Below, piece after piece: positions 1 to 7,183 of a stretch of 11,679 bases of DNA. A model generated the notes under the pieces. It was given only the letters and a program-made list of their open reading frames with translations, did not search any database and was not told where the DNA came from. Source of the stretch: Anaerolineales bacterium UBA6131 (lineage in GTDB: Bacteria; Chloroflexota; Anaerolineae; UBA2200); NCBI GenBank assembly GCA_002435875.1, contig DIVN01000218.1, positions 839 to 12,517 on the forward strand, in the 5' to 3' direction. The translations under genes and the position numbers were made by a program. Numbering within the stretch: the first letter of the stretch is position 1; the number at the start of each line of letters is the position of its first letter.

Positions 1-272
1 AGCTCCAATACGAAGCGCCGCGCCTCAATCGCGCTTGGGGAATGGGTCTGCACTTCCGTGCCCTCTGTGATTGGGAACGTGCAGGCTGGCTGCAGTGTGC
101 GTTGTCCCTTGATTTCGACAAGGCACATGCGGCAAGCACCGATCGGCACCAGGGCTGGGTGGTGACATAGCTTGGGAATTGAGATTCCCGCCCCTTCGGC
201 CGCTTCCAGAACGGTGCTGCCGGCGAGCGCGCTGATCTTCCGGCCGTTAATCGAGATGTTCATCGTCGCCAT
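1..272 (-). CDS. NuoG/HydA-like subunit, N-terminal 2Fe-2S domain (partial, cut by window edge)
   Basis: Only the first 90 codons are in the window. The start is taken as the ATG at 272, with GAGGAGG at 284-290 upstream; a second in-frame ATG lies at 263. The visible part is a plant-type 2Fe-2S ferredoxin domain with cysteines at residues 36, 47, 50 and 64 (C-x10-C-x2-C-x13-C). A PKLC-H-H-P stretch and the GACRMCLVE motif are typical of the N terminus of NuoG, of HydA-type [FeFe] hydrogenase and of NAD-linked formate dehydrogenase alpha subunits. It lies 57 bp downstream of the NuoF-GltD fusion on the same strand, so it should be the electron-accepting and catalytic partner of that subunit. 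An [FeFe] hydrogenase is my first guess because the accessory genes upstream are those often seen with such enzymes. The H-cluster or molybdopterin domain that would settle it lies outside the window. Confidence 0.85.
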   Translation of the reverse strand, partial: MATMNISINGRKISALAGSTVLEAAEGAGISIPKLCHHPALVPIGACRMCLVEIKGQRTLQPACTFPITEGTEVQTHSPSAIEARRFVLE

Positions 273-329
273 CGTTCGTCTAGCCTCCTCTCTTCTGACC
301 CATAGAATCGCTGAGTTGACTGCTCATCC

Positions 330-3300
330 CTATGCCTCAACAGCCTGCAGGACCTCGGGGGTCTCCTCCTTCTCCGCCCGGTTCTGCTGTCTCTCCTGCT
401 CGAGCTGTAGATCGCAGCGTAGACAGCGTTTACATTCCTCTCGCGCTGCGTTTTCGCCCAATCCGAGCTCTACCTCTTGGAAGCCAGCAGCACGCTGTGC
501 GGGAGCGCGGGTTGGCATCTCTGGTCGTTGCGCCTGGGCGTATTCCTCGGGATTCCAGGCATGCTCCTCCAGTCGATATGCCAGCCACTCCTCCTTGGAT
601 TGCGGATTTCCATCCTGCAGGTAGCTGTCGACGGCCATAGCCGCCTTGTTGCCCTGCGCTACCGCTTCGATGACTGTAGCGGGACCCAAAACTGCGTCGC
701 CGGCGGCAAAGACGCCGGGGCGCGATGTGTCGAGTTCGCGGCCGACCTTGAAGGTCTGATCGCGGTTCACTTCGGGACTGTCTCCGTTGAGAGCGGAGAG
801 GTCAGGTGATTGACCGATAGCCGGGATTACTACGTCGATATCCATGACATAGCTTGCGCCCTCGACGGGGATTGGTCGGCGACGACCACTCTTGTCATAC
901 TCACCAAGTTCTTGCGGCTGCAGCTCTACGGCCGTGACTTTTTTGTCGCCGAGGACTCGTGTTGGATTGGTCAGGAAGTGGAGGCGAATGCCCTCTTCCT
1001 CTGCTTCCTTGACCTCGATCTGCTGGGCAGGCATCTCTGATCTCGTGCGTCGGTAAACGACGTGCACCTCGGATGCTCCCAATCGTCTTGCCGTTCGTGC
1101 AGCATCAATCGCCGAGTTGCCGCCGCCAACCACAAGCACCCGCTTGCCTTTCACTTCTGGGGCCTTGCCTAGTGAGGTGTTCTTCAGGAAAGTTGTTGCA
1201 TGGATGACCCCTTCCAAATCCTCGCCGGGGACTCCCATCTGCCGGCTACGATGGGCCCCGATTGCCAGAATGACCGCATGGTTGCCCATCTTGTCCATCA
1301 ATTCGTCGAGCGTAAAGTCCTTGCCGAGAGCAGTATTGAGCACGATGTTTACTCCGGCCCGCTCGATATTCTCGATTTCCGCCTTGAGCACGTCGCGTGG
1401 TAGGCGATACTCGGGAATACCCATGGCCATCCACCCACCGGCAACAGGGGCAGCCTCATAGACGGTCACCTGATAGCCCCACTGCGCCAGTCTGAGTCCA
1501 GCCGTAAGGCCCGCAGGCCCTGCGCCCACGATTGCGACCTTCTTGTCCTTCTGCGCTTCGGTATGTTCTGGCGTCCAAGGCTTCTTGATCTCGTGGTCAG
1601 CCATGAATCGCTTCAACTGGCGGATAGCAATAGGTTCGTCGAGCTCACCACGTCGACAGCGCTGTTCGCAGAAAGCAGGGCAGACCCTTCCACAGACCAA
1701 AGCGAACGGGTTGCGCTGACGGTGCACGTCTAGCGCTTGAGCATAATCGCCCTGGCTGATGAGTGTAACGTAGCTTGGGACATCCACACCCGCAGGGCAA
1801 GCATTGGTGCAGGGTGCTCTGACCAGATCCCGACAAACGCCGGCAGAACAGTGTTTGTCCAGGATGTGTTCCTCAAACTCATGGTAAAAGTAGCGCAATG
1901 CCGCTTTGACTGGGCCTGGCGTGAGCTGTCCGAGTGCGCACAGCGAGTTGGATTCCATGCCGTTAGCGATCTGCTTGATCGTCTCCAGGTCCTCCATACA
2001 ACCATGGCCCTCAGTGATACGTGTGAGGACTTCCAGCAGGCGCTTCCCGCCAACACGACAGGGCACACACTTGCCACAAGACTCGGCAGTGGCGAATTCC
2101 AGGAAGAACTTGGCAAACTCGACCATGCAGGTGTCTTCATCCACGACAATCATGCCGCCCGAGCCCATGACCGCGCCAATCTCTTTCAGAGAGTCAAAAT
2201 CCACAGGGGTATTGAGCGCTTCAGTGCTAAGACAACCTCCCAGTGGGCCACCGGTCTGCACGGCCTTGAAAGTCTTGCCGTTAGGGATGCCTCCGCCAAT
2301 ATCAAAGACGATTTCGCCTAGGGTGATGCCCATTGGCACCTCAACCAATCCGGTATTGTTCACCTTGCCAGTCAGGGCGAAAATCGCTGTGCCTTTGCTG
2401 CGTTGCGTACCGATGGCGCTAAACCAATCAGCACCATTGAGGATGATTTGGGGGACGTTGGCATAGCTTTTGACATTGTTGATGTTGCTGGGTTTGCCCC
2501 ACAATCCAGAAACGGCGGGGAAAGGCGGTCGCGGCCGCGGCTCACCACGGCGACCTTCGATGGAAGCCATCAGCGCTGTCTCCTCACCGCAAACAAAGGC
2601 TCCAGCGCCTTCCTTGACCTCGAGATGGAAACTGTGGCCGCTGCCCAAGATGTCATCGCCAAGCAAACCATAGTCCAGACATTGTTGTATGGCGTGCTTG
2701 ACGTGTTTGATGGCCAAGGGGTATTCGGCGCGACAGTAGATATAGCCGTGGTTGGATCCCATAGCATAGCTGGCGATGGTCATGCCCTCGATGACGCTAT
2801 GGGGATCTCCCTCAATGATGCTGCGATCCATAAATGCACCGGGATCGCCCTCGTCGGCATTGCATATGGTATACTTGGGCTCGCCTCGGGCCTTGCGACA
2901 GAACTCCCACTTGAGTCCGGTAAGGAATCCGGCGCCACCCCGGCCGCGCAGTCCGGCGCGCTTGACCTCTTCGATGACTTGGTCCGGGGTCATTTCGGAC
3001 AACGCTTTGCTTAACCCGGCATAGCCGTCACGCGCGATGTACTCATCGATGCTTTCGGGATTGATCAGTCCGCAGTTGCGCAAGGTAATACGCATCTGCT
3101 TGCCGTAGAAAGGCACATCGTGGTATAGAGGCACGGCCTGGTGGGATTGCGGCTCCTGATAGGTTAGGGCTGGAACAACACGCCCCTTGATGAGGGTCTC
3201 TTCCACCATGTGGGGGATGTCCGAAGCCTGCACTCGGCAGTAGAAGATGCCTTCTGGGTACACGATTACAATGGGGCCCATGGCGCAGAAACCACGACAG

Positions 3301-3446
3301 CCTGTCTGCACCAAGCGGACTTCGTCCTGTAGCCCTCGCCGCTTGATTTCCTCATCCAGAGCGTGGAACACCGCAGGTGATTTGGATGCCGAGCAGCCCG
3401 TGCCCTGGCAAACCAGCACGTTCGCACGATATAGATGCTCCGTCAT
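330..3446 (-). CDS. NuoF-like NADH/FMN subunit fused to GltD-like FAD-NAD(P)H oxidoreductase
   Basis: The protein has 1038 residues, about twice a normal NuoF/HydB. The start is the ATG at 3446, with AGGAGG at 3453-3458 six bases upstream. Domains in order: a thioredoxin-like 2Fe-2S domain (Cys13, 18, 50, 54); the NuoF core with the glycine-rich FMN/NADH loop GLRGRGGAGF (165-174), NADEGDPGAF (196-205) and CGEETAL (286-292); and a 4Fe-4S site with Cys457, 460, 463 and 503. Next is a GltD-type Fe-S linker (Cys533, 538, 546, 550, 585, 589, 593, 597), then a FAD-binding GAGPAG (641-646), an NAD(P)H-binding GGGNSA (774-779) and the second FAD motif GDAVLGP (916-922). Near the C terminus three cysteines sit in CKRCLRC (1005-1011), followed by a Glu/Gln-rich tail. 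The family role is to pass electrons from NADH through FMN and Fe-S clusters to the catalytic subunit. The GltD part resembles glutamate synthase small subunit and NfnB and adds a second pyridine-nucleotide site. It is soluble, with no signal peptide or membrane segment. No glutamate synthase large subunit is nearby, so ammonia assimilation is unlikely. Confidence 0.93.
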   Translation of the reverse strand: MTEHLYRANVLVCQGTGCSASKSPAVFHALDEEIKRRGLQDEVRLVQTGCRGFCAMGPIVIVYPEGIFYCRVQASDIPHMVEETLIKGRVVPALTYQEPQSHQAVPLYHDVPFYGKQMRITLRNCGLINPESIDEYIARDGYAGLSKALSEMTPDQVIEEVKRAGLRGRGGAGFLTGLKWEFCRKARGEPKYTICNADEGDPGAFMDRSIIEGDPHSVIEGMTIASYAMGSNHGYIYCRAEYPLAIKHVKHAIQQCLDYGLLGDDILGSGHSFHLEVKEGAGAFVCGEETALMASIEGRRGEPRPRPPFPAVSGLWGKPSNINNVKSYANVPQIILNGADWFSAIGTQRSKGTAIFALTGKVNNTGLVEVPMGITLGEIVFDIGGGIPNGKTFKAVQTGGPLGGCLSTEALNTPVDFDSLKEIGAVMGSGGMIVVDEDTCMVEFAKFFLEFATAESCGKCVPCRVGGKRLLEVLTRITEGHGCMEDLETIKQIANGMESNSLCALGQLTPGPVKAALRYFYHEFEEHILDKHCSAGVCRDLVRAPCTNACPAGVDVPSYVTLISQGDYAQALDVHRQRNPFALVCGRVCPAFCEQRCRRGELDEPIAIRQLKRFMADHEIKKPWTPEHTEAQKDKKVAIVGAGPAGLTAGLRLAQWGYQVTVYEAAPVAGGWMAMGIPEYRLPRDVLKAEIENIERAGVNIVLNTALGKDFTLDELMDKMGNHAVILAIGAHRSRQMGVPGEDLEGVIHATTFLKNTSLGKAPEVKGKRVLVVGGGNSAIDAARTARRLGASEVHVVYRRTRSEMPAQQIEVKEAEEEGIRLHFLTNPTRVLGDKKVTAVELQPQELGEYDKSGRRRPIPVEGASYVMDIDVVIPAIGQSPDLSALNGDSPEVNRDQTFKVGRELDTSRPGVFAAGDAVLGPATVIEAVAQGNKAAMAVDSYLQDGNPQSKEEWLAYRLEEHAWNPEEYAQAQRPEMPTRAPAQRAAGFQEVELGLGENAAREECKRCLRCDLQLEQERQQNRAEKEETPEVLQAVEA

Positions 3447-3528
3447 TACTGTCCTCCTGAGTAGTGATCATGATTGGCTGGGCCCCAGAATGTGAACGCG
3501 GGACCGCTTCCTGCAGAGTCAGCCTCAG

Positions 3529-3906
3529 CTAGGGACTAGTCGGCAGTCGGCCCACCACCCATTCTTGGACAACATTGCCTTTGATAAGGTGCTCCTCGAT
3601 TAGTCGAGGGACCATGTCCGGCTTGACATTCCCATAGGTGATGCGAGGTTTGCCAGCTTGCTCGATGTCCACAAGCGGTTCTCTGATACACATGCCGATG
3701 CAGCCAACAGTAGTAACGTGCGCCTCGATCTCCCGCTTTTCCAGCTCGGCGAGGATGGCGTGCATGGTCTCGCGTGCACCTGCGGCGATGCCACAAGTGC
3801 CCATGCCAACCACAATCTTGGTGCCGGTCTCCAATCGCACTTTAAGCTCTCCCTGTGCGTCCTCACGCAGCTTCTTCAGGTCTTCCAGCGTTTTCAGCCT
3901 AGGCAT
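3529..3906 (-). CDS. Small thioredoxin-like (2Fe-2S) ferredoxin, HydD-type
   Basis: The protein has 125 residues. The start is the ATG at 3906, with AGGAGG at 3915-3920 eight bases upstream; the reading frame stays open further up to 4086 but that part overlaps the HATPase gene. The fold signature is GMGTCGIAAGA (residues 34-44) and VGCIGMC (67-73), followed by an EPLVDIE segment and a C-terminal RLIEEHLIKG helix, as in small 2Fe-2S proteins found next to NuoE and NuoF in hydrogenase operons. An N-terminal helical extension (about residues 1-25) precedes the domain. Only three cysteines occur in the whole protein (38, 69, 73), so a complete four-cysteine 2Fe-2S site is not visible and the cluster may have another ligand or be absent. 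It sits between the HATPase and the NuoF fusion and probably belongs to the same complex, but its exact role is unproven. Confidence 0.85.
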   Translation of the reverse strand: MPRLKTLEDLKKLREDAQGELKVRLETGTKIVVGMGTCGIAAGARETMHAILAELEKREIEAHVTTVGCIGMCIREPLVDIEQAGKPRITYGNVKPDMVPRLIEEHLIKGNVVQEWVVGRLPTSP

Positions 3907-3946
3907 TGCCAAAGCCTCCTCTTGTTTTCTGGCGAGATACTTATGA

Positions 3947-4498
3947 TCAGGTGGCGGACTCTTGTATGTCAGCCAGCCCTTCCTTAATTGCTTCAGACAG
4001 CCACGACCGTATTCGAGGGTGGGAGATTGGTACGTCGCCCAGCTCTCGACGGATTGCGGCGGTATCGAGCTCAAAGCTCTCTCCATTGACCGTGTGCCTA
4101 TAGTACAGATCGACAGGCCGCTCGGACAAGAGGACGGCCATCAAGGTTTTCGGCAAATCTCCCAGTGGAGACCGATCCATATGGCTATGTTGAAACTCTG
4201 CTATTACAGTTGTGCCGACACCGGGCTGCGACTGAATGTGCAGACGGCCGTTGCAGCGTTCTGCTGCAGCGGCAAACAATGGCAAGCCTAACCCAACATG
4301 TCTTGTTGTTCGAGTGGTAAAGAAAGGATCCAGAACGCGCCGCGTCATCTCTGTGTCCATGCCTCGCCCATTGTCGGATACGCGAATCCGCAACAAGTCA
4401 TGTTTGGAATCCTCGTCGATGACCAACTCCAAACGGGTTGCTCCTGCCTCGAGCGAATTCTCCAAGGTATCCAGGATGTGCAGTGACAATTCGCGCAC
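3947..4498 (-). CDS. Stand-alone GHKL/HATPase-domain protein of hydrogenase-type operons
   Basis: The protein has 183 residues. I choose the GTG at 4498 as start because its G is also the last base of the TAG stop of the NuoE-like gene (TAGTG). The next residues, RELSLHILD, are where homologues normally begin. A longer frame from 4603 would lie inside the NuoE gene in another frame and has no family resemblance there. Visible ATP-binding motifs are the N box with Asn14 (TLENSLEAGA), DNGRGMD (42-48) and GLGLPL (69-74). No histidine phospho-acceptor domain, sensor domain or membrane segment precedes them, so it is not a complete histidine kinase. The C-terminal 80 residues follow a HSHMDR-PLGD stretch that I associate with this operon-linked family. 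It may bind ATP to regulate or assemble the redox complex. Function is inferred from position only. Confidence 0.85.
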   Translation of the reverse strand: MRELSLHILDTLENSLEAGATRLELVIDEDSKHDLLRIRVSDNGRGMDTEMTRRVLDPFFTTRTTRHVGLGLPLFAAAAERCNGRLHIQSQPGVGTTVIAEFQHSHMDRSPLGDLPKTLMAVLLSERPVDLYYRHTVNGESFELDTAAIRRELGDVPISHPRIRSWLSEAIKEGLADIQESAT

Positions 4499-4965
4499 TA
4501 CTTGAGTGCTCGCACTACTTCGATCATTTTCTCTGGCACAAGCTGCCCGATTACTTCCCCATCTACCATGGCAACTGGCGCCAAGCCACAGGAGCCGAGA
4601 CAATAGACAATCTCATAGGTGACCCGATAGTCTGGGGTAGTCTCGCCTGCTTTGACACCAAGCTCTTGCTCGACGACACGGATGATCTTGGCTGCACCAC
4701 GGACATGGCAAGCAGTGCCATCGCATTGCCTGATGATGTGTCTGCCACGGCGAGTCAAATAGAACTGCGAATAGAAGGTAGCCACGCCATAAACCTGGCT
4801 TAGCGGAATGCCCATCCGCTCAGAAATTCTGTTGAGCACCTCGGCCGGCAAGTATCCGTAAAAGTCCTGTGCCCTTTGAAGCACGGGAATTAGTGAGCCT
4901 TTCTGCGTCTGGAACTCCTCAAAGACCGGCTCCAGGAGACTCAGATCCAGGGTTTCTTCTGCCAC
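4498..4965 (-). CDS. nuoE: NuoE/HydC-like thioredoxin-fold 2Fe-2S subunit
   Basis: The protein has 155 residues, the usual length for the 24-kDa NuoE/HydC family. The start codon is GTG at 4965, preceded by AGGAGG at 4975-4980 ten bases away. An N-terminal helical bundle (about 8-70) contains the family pattern LIPVLQRAQDFYGYLP and the VYGVATFYSQF segment. The thioredoxin-like domain then carries four 2Fe-2S ligands at Cys81, 86, 122 and 126 (CDGTAC and CLGSC). In the family this subunit binds NuoF/HydB and accepts electrons near the FMN. The gene ends at 4498 with a one-base overlap with the HATPase gene. Because the operon has no NuoA/H/J-N membrane genes, the subunit should serve a soluble hydrogenase or formate dehydrogenase complex rather than complex I. 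Confidence 0.95.
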   Translation of the reverse strand: MAEETLDLSLLEPVFEEFQTQKGSLIPVLQRAQDFYGYLPAEVLNRISERMGIPLSQVYGVATFYSQFYLTRRGRHIIRQCDGTACHVRGAAKIIRVVEQELGVKAGETTPDYRVTYEIVYCLGSCGLAPVAMVDGEVIGQLVPEKMIEVVRALK

Positions 4966-4995
4966 GGTGGTATGTCCTCCTTAACGATGATAGAT

Positions 4996-5736
4996 TTATC
5001 CAAGCACCCTCACCCTGCGCCCTTGCCGATTGTGCAGGGCCATTTCGATCTCCGCAATGGTTGGCTCGTTAATGGTCAAGACCGTGCGGTCGGCAATCTC
5101 ATCTAGGCGATGCGCGTCCCCTGAACATATCAGCGCATACGCTGCTGTAGACGGGTGCTGTGCCCTCAGATTCTCGATGTTGCAGCGTGGCGAGATCTCC
5201 AGCGCTGCGAACTGGGCGCCGACCGGGACAAAGCCTAGGTTCGCCAAGAGACTGTACGCAGGCCTGTCAATGTGGGCAGGTATACACAGCCCACCCCGCT
5301 CGGCTACCTCATGCGCGACCTCTTCTACCGAGAGCGAAACAGATGTCAACAACAGCCGCGTATTATACCTGACAAAGTCACCAGTTGCATCTACCACAAA
5401 CTGCGGTCCAAAGACCTGATCGTTGTTGCTCAAGTCTGGCAAGCGTTGGTAGATACGCTCCTGCCAGCTGAGTACTTGCTCCAATGTCTGGAACAAGCAC
5501 AGCAGATGGACTTCTTCACGTGTCTGTACCTCCATGCCTGGGAATACTGTGAGGTTCAGGTCACGGGCAGCCTCTATGACAGCAGCGACGTTCTCGGCAG
5601 AGTTGTGATCAGTAACGGCGATGGCCCCCAGCGCCTTCTCGCGGGCACGTTGCACGATCAGTGGTGGGATCATCTCCACTTCAGCGCAGGGGGACAAGAC
5701 CGTGTGAACGTGCAAGTCGACAAGATAGGGTCTCAA
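4996..5736 (-). CDS. PHP-domain metal-dependent phosphoesterase
   Basis: The protein has about 246 residues from a TTG start at 5736. The frame is open up to 5808, but that stretch overlaps the preceding DRTGG gene and is not PHP-like. The TTG has an AGGA nine to ten bases upstream and lies just before the first conserved motif, where homologues begin. The four PHP metal-binding motifs are present: DLHVHT (His9, His11), TDHN (Asp43, His44), FPGMEV with His77 shortly after, and AHIDRP (His155) with SGDAHRL (Asp207, His209). The family hydrolyses phosphate esters, including nucleotide and histidinol phosphates, using up to three divalent metals. It sits between a DRTGG gene and the NuoE gene, 30 bp from the latter, so a regulatory or nucleotide-turnover role for the redox complex is plausible. 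The substrate cannot be read from the sequence. Confidence 0.88.
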   Translation of the reverse strand: MRPYLVDLHVHTVLSPCAEVEMIPPLIVQRAREKALGAIAVTDHNSAENVAAVIEAARDLNLTVFPGMEVQTREEVHLLCLFQTLEQVLSWQERIYQRLPDLSNNDQVFGPQFVVDATGDFVRYNTRLLLTSVSLSVEEVAHEVAERGGLCIPAHIDRPAYSLLANLGFVPVGAQFAALEISPRCNIENLRAQHPSTAAYALICSGDAHRLDEIADRTVLTINEPTIAEIEMALHNRQGRRVRVLG

Positions 5737-5755
5737 GGGCGGTATCCTGGTGCAG

Positions 5756-6130
5756 TTATCGTGTCGGTGCTGCTTCCATCTCCTGACTCGCGCTTCCCGC
5801 AATCCCAAGCTGAGCCAAATGCCCGACGACGGTGAAGGTTGTTTGAGATGTTGTCAGAATTGGTATGCCTTCTGCTGTAGCCTTCTGCAGCGTGGCAGCA
5901 TCCGGTGCCATAGCTTCGGTGATGATGACACCAGCAAGCTGCAAGAGAGAGGCTACGGCTACGATATTTAGATGCGATTGCAGAGTGACCCAAACGTTGC
6001 CCTTGCGGGCCCTTGCCATTACACAACTTAGCAAGTCTGATGCATATCCGCCGGTCACTTCGGTATCGAGTTTGTCTGCAGCCGAAAGCACCACCAAATC
6101 CAACCGGTCCACGATCTCTGCTAGTTTCAT
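5756..6130 (-). CDS. DRTGG-domain protein (second copy in the operon)
   Basis: The protein has 124 residues, starting at the ATG at 6130 with a modest AGGGG upstream. The pattern TEVTGGYASDLLS (23-35), the hydrophobic strand VWVTLQSHLNIVAVASL (46-62), AGVIITEA (66-73) and GIPILTT (88-94) match stand-alone DRTGG proteins encoded beside hydrogenase genes. DRTGG domains also occur in regulatory parts of phosphotransacetylases and near CBS domains, and they are thought to bind a small ligand. There is no catalytic motif. The last 14 residues after the domain are low in complexity and poorly conserved in appearance. It lies 27 bp after the CBS-ATPase gene and ends 20 bp before the PHP start. The role is inferred as a sensor for the redox complex; the ligand is unknown. 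Confidence 0.82.
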   Translation of the reverse strand: MKLAEIVDRLDLVVLSAADKLDTEVTGGYASDLLSCVMARARKGNVWVTLQSHLNIVAVASLLQLAGVIITEAMAPDAATLQKATAEGIPILTTSQTTFTVVGHLAQLGIAGSASQEMEAAPTR

Positions 6131-6157
6131 CGCTACCCCTTGCGCTATTCGTCAACC

Positions 6158-7111
6158 TCAAATACAAATGATAATTTCAAGACGAGTTCCGACGCCCGGC
6201 TTGGATTCCAGTCGCATTTCGTCTGAGCAGGCCTTGATATTACTGAGGCCCATGCCAGCCCCAAAGCCCAGCTCGCGGATCCAATCCGGCGCGGTGGAGA
6301 AACCTGGCTGGAGGGCCTTCTCAACGTCATCGATGCCCGGCCCAGTGTCGACAGCCACGATGCGTATCCTTTCGGGTTGAACCTCGGCAATGAGGTCTCC
6401 GCCTTTGGTTGCGTGAATAGCCAGGTTGGTCTCAGCCTCATAGCTCGCCACGGCGATGCGTCGTACCACCGAGGGCTTGGCCCCTAGTCGTTCCAAGGCT
6501 CGCTTCAGTCTGCTCGCTGCTTCACCACAGTGCACAAAGTCCTTTGGCTGAACTTTGTAGCGTAGGATAAGCCCCGTTTGGTCCGAGGCAATGTCTTCAA
6601 AGATGTGGCTGGCGCGATAGCGGTGAATCTCCTCTTCATGGTAGTCGATCTCAAGCCTGCGCAGAAGACCTCGAGCGATGTCACCCTGGGTTAGGATCCC
6701 GACCAGGTTGCCGTCACGGTCAATGACAGGGAGGCGACCATAGCCATACCTCCCAAACGTATTGACCGCCTGCATGATGGTCTCATCAGCATAGATGGTC
6801 TGGGGCTGCTTGGCCATCCTCTCGGCAACTCTGCCGTCTATGTCGCCGGCCTCCAGTGCTTTGATCAGATCCTCGATGCTGATGATGCCCACCATTGTAC
6901 CATCTTGCATCACGGGTGCGCCAGAGATGCGGTTAAGTCGCAGTATCTCCTTCAGCTGTCTCATGGTGGTGTCAGGCCGCACGGTGATCACCTGGCGTGT
7001 CATAACCTGGTCAATCTTAAGCTCGTACACCAGCTCCTGCAGCTTGGTGACCTCGACACGTTGATCTGACGAGCCTGGCAACACCGTTCCCTGCAAGTCT
7101 TTGGACGGCAC
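6158..7111 (-). CDS. CBS-CBS-HATPase fusion, SpoIIAB/RsbW-like regulator
   Basis: The frame gives 317 residues from a GTG at 7111, but the start is uncertain. That GTG has no clear ribosome site, while an in-frame TTG at codon 11 has AGGGA six bases upstream. Homologous sequence begins around residue 23. Two CBS domains are visible, about 33-85 (DQVMTRQVITV onward) and 95-148 (ending GNLVGILTQGDIA). The C-terminal ATP-binding domain of anti-sigma-factor/serine-kinase type covers about 175-317, with the N-box EAETNLAIHA (226-235), DTGPGI (255-260) and GFGAGMGLSNI (282-292). CBS pairs usually bind adenine nucleotides, so the protein could sense cell energy state and act as a kinase or anti-sigma switch. 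No anti-anti-sigma or sigma factor gene is nearby. It sits between the two DRTGG genes. Confidence 0.88.
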   Translation of the reverse strand: MPSKDLQGTVLPGSSDQRVEVTKLQELVYELKIDQVMTRQVITVRPDTTMRQLKEILRLNRISGAPVMQDGTMVGIISIEDLIKALEAGDIDGRVAERMAKQPQTIYADETIMQAVNTFGRYGYGRLPVIDRDGNLVGILTQGDIARGLLRRLEIDYHEEEIHRYRASHIFEDIASDQTGLILRYKVQPKDFVHCGEAASRLKRALERLGAKPSVVRRIAVASYEAETNLAIHATKGGDLIAEVQPERIRIVAVDTGPGIDDVEKALQPGFSTAPDWIRELGFGAGMGLSNIKACSDEMRLESKPGVGTRLEIIICI

Positions 7112-7126
7112 TTTGGCTTCGCTTTC

Positions 7127-7183
7127 TTATCCCAGACCGCTCCCAACGGGGGGAGGGTTAGGAAGCGGGGTTAGTAGTCGGGG
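7127..7183. repeat. GC-rich REP-like element with hairpin and 13-bp direct repeat
   Basis: Between the CBS-ATPase and first DRTGG genes lies a G-rich stretch. It contains an inverted repeat, CTCCC (7140-7144) and GGGAG (7151-7155) around six bases. This is followed by two adjacent imperfect 13-bp copies, GTTAGGAAGCGGG (7157-7169) and GTTAGTAGTCGGG (7170-7182). The DRTGG stop codon at 7158-7160 lies inside it. The style (CCCTAACCCC / CTCCC-GGGAG) resembles dispersed intergenic palindromic repeats that I recall from Chloroflexota genomes. Only one locus is in the window, so dispersal cannot be shown. In the mRNA it would form a hairpin between two genes. Confidence 0.5.

Noticed and set aside
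330..1850. Glutamate synthase small subunit (gltD) as a separate gene
   Set aside because: The frame is continuous with NuoF without stop or internal start signal, and no gltB is nearby.
1737..2321. 194-codon plus-strand frame opposite the NuoF-GltD gene, and similar long antisense frames at 2403-3014 and 1906-2466
   Set aside because: Shadows of a well-supported gene in GC-rich DNA; no independent motif or ribosome site.
3947..4498. Sensor histidine kinase
   Set aside because: Only the ATP-binding domain is present; there is no dimerisation/phospho-acceptor domain, sensor domain or response regulator gene.
330..4965. Respiratory complex I operon
   Set aside because: Only NuoE, NuoF and NuoG-like parts are present, with HATPase, HydD-like and GltD modules; no membrane or quinone-binding subunits, so a soluble enzyme is the better call.
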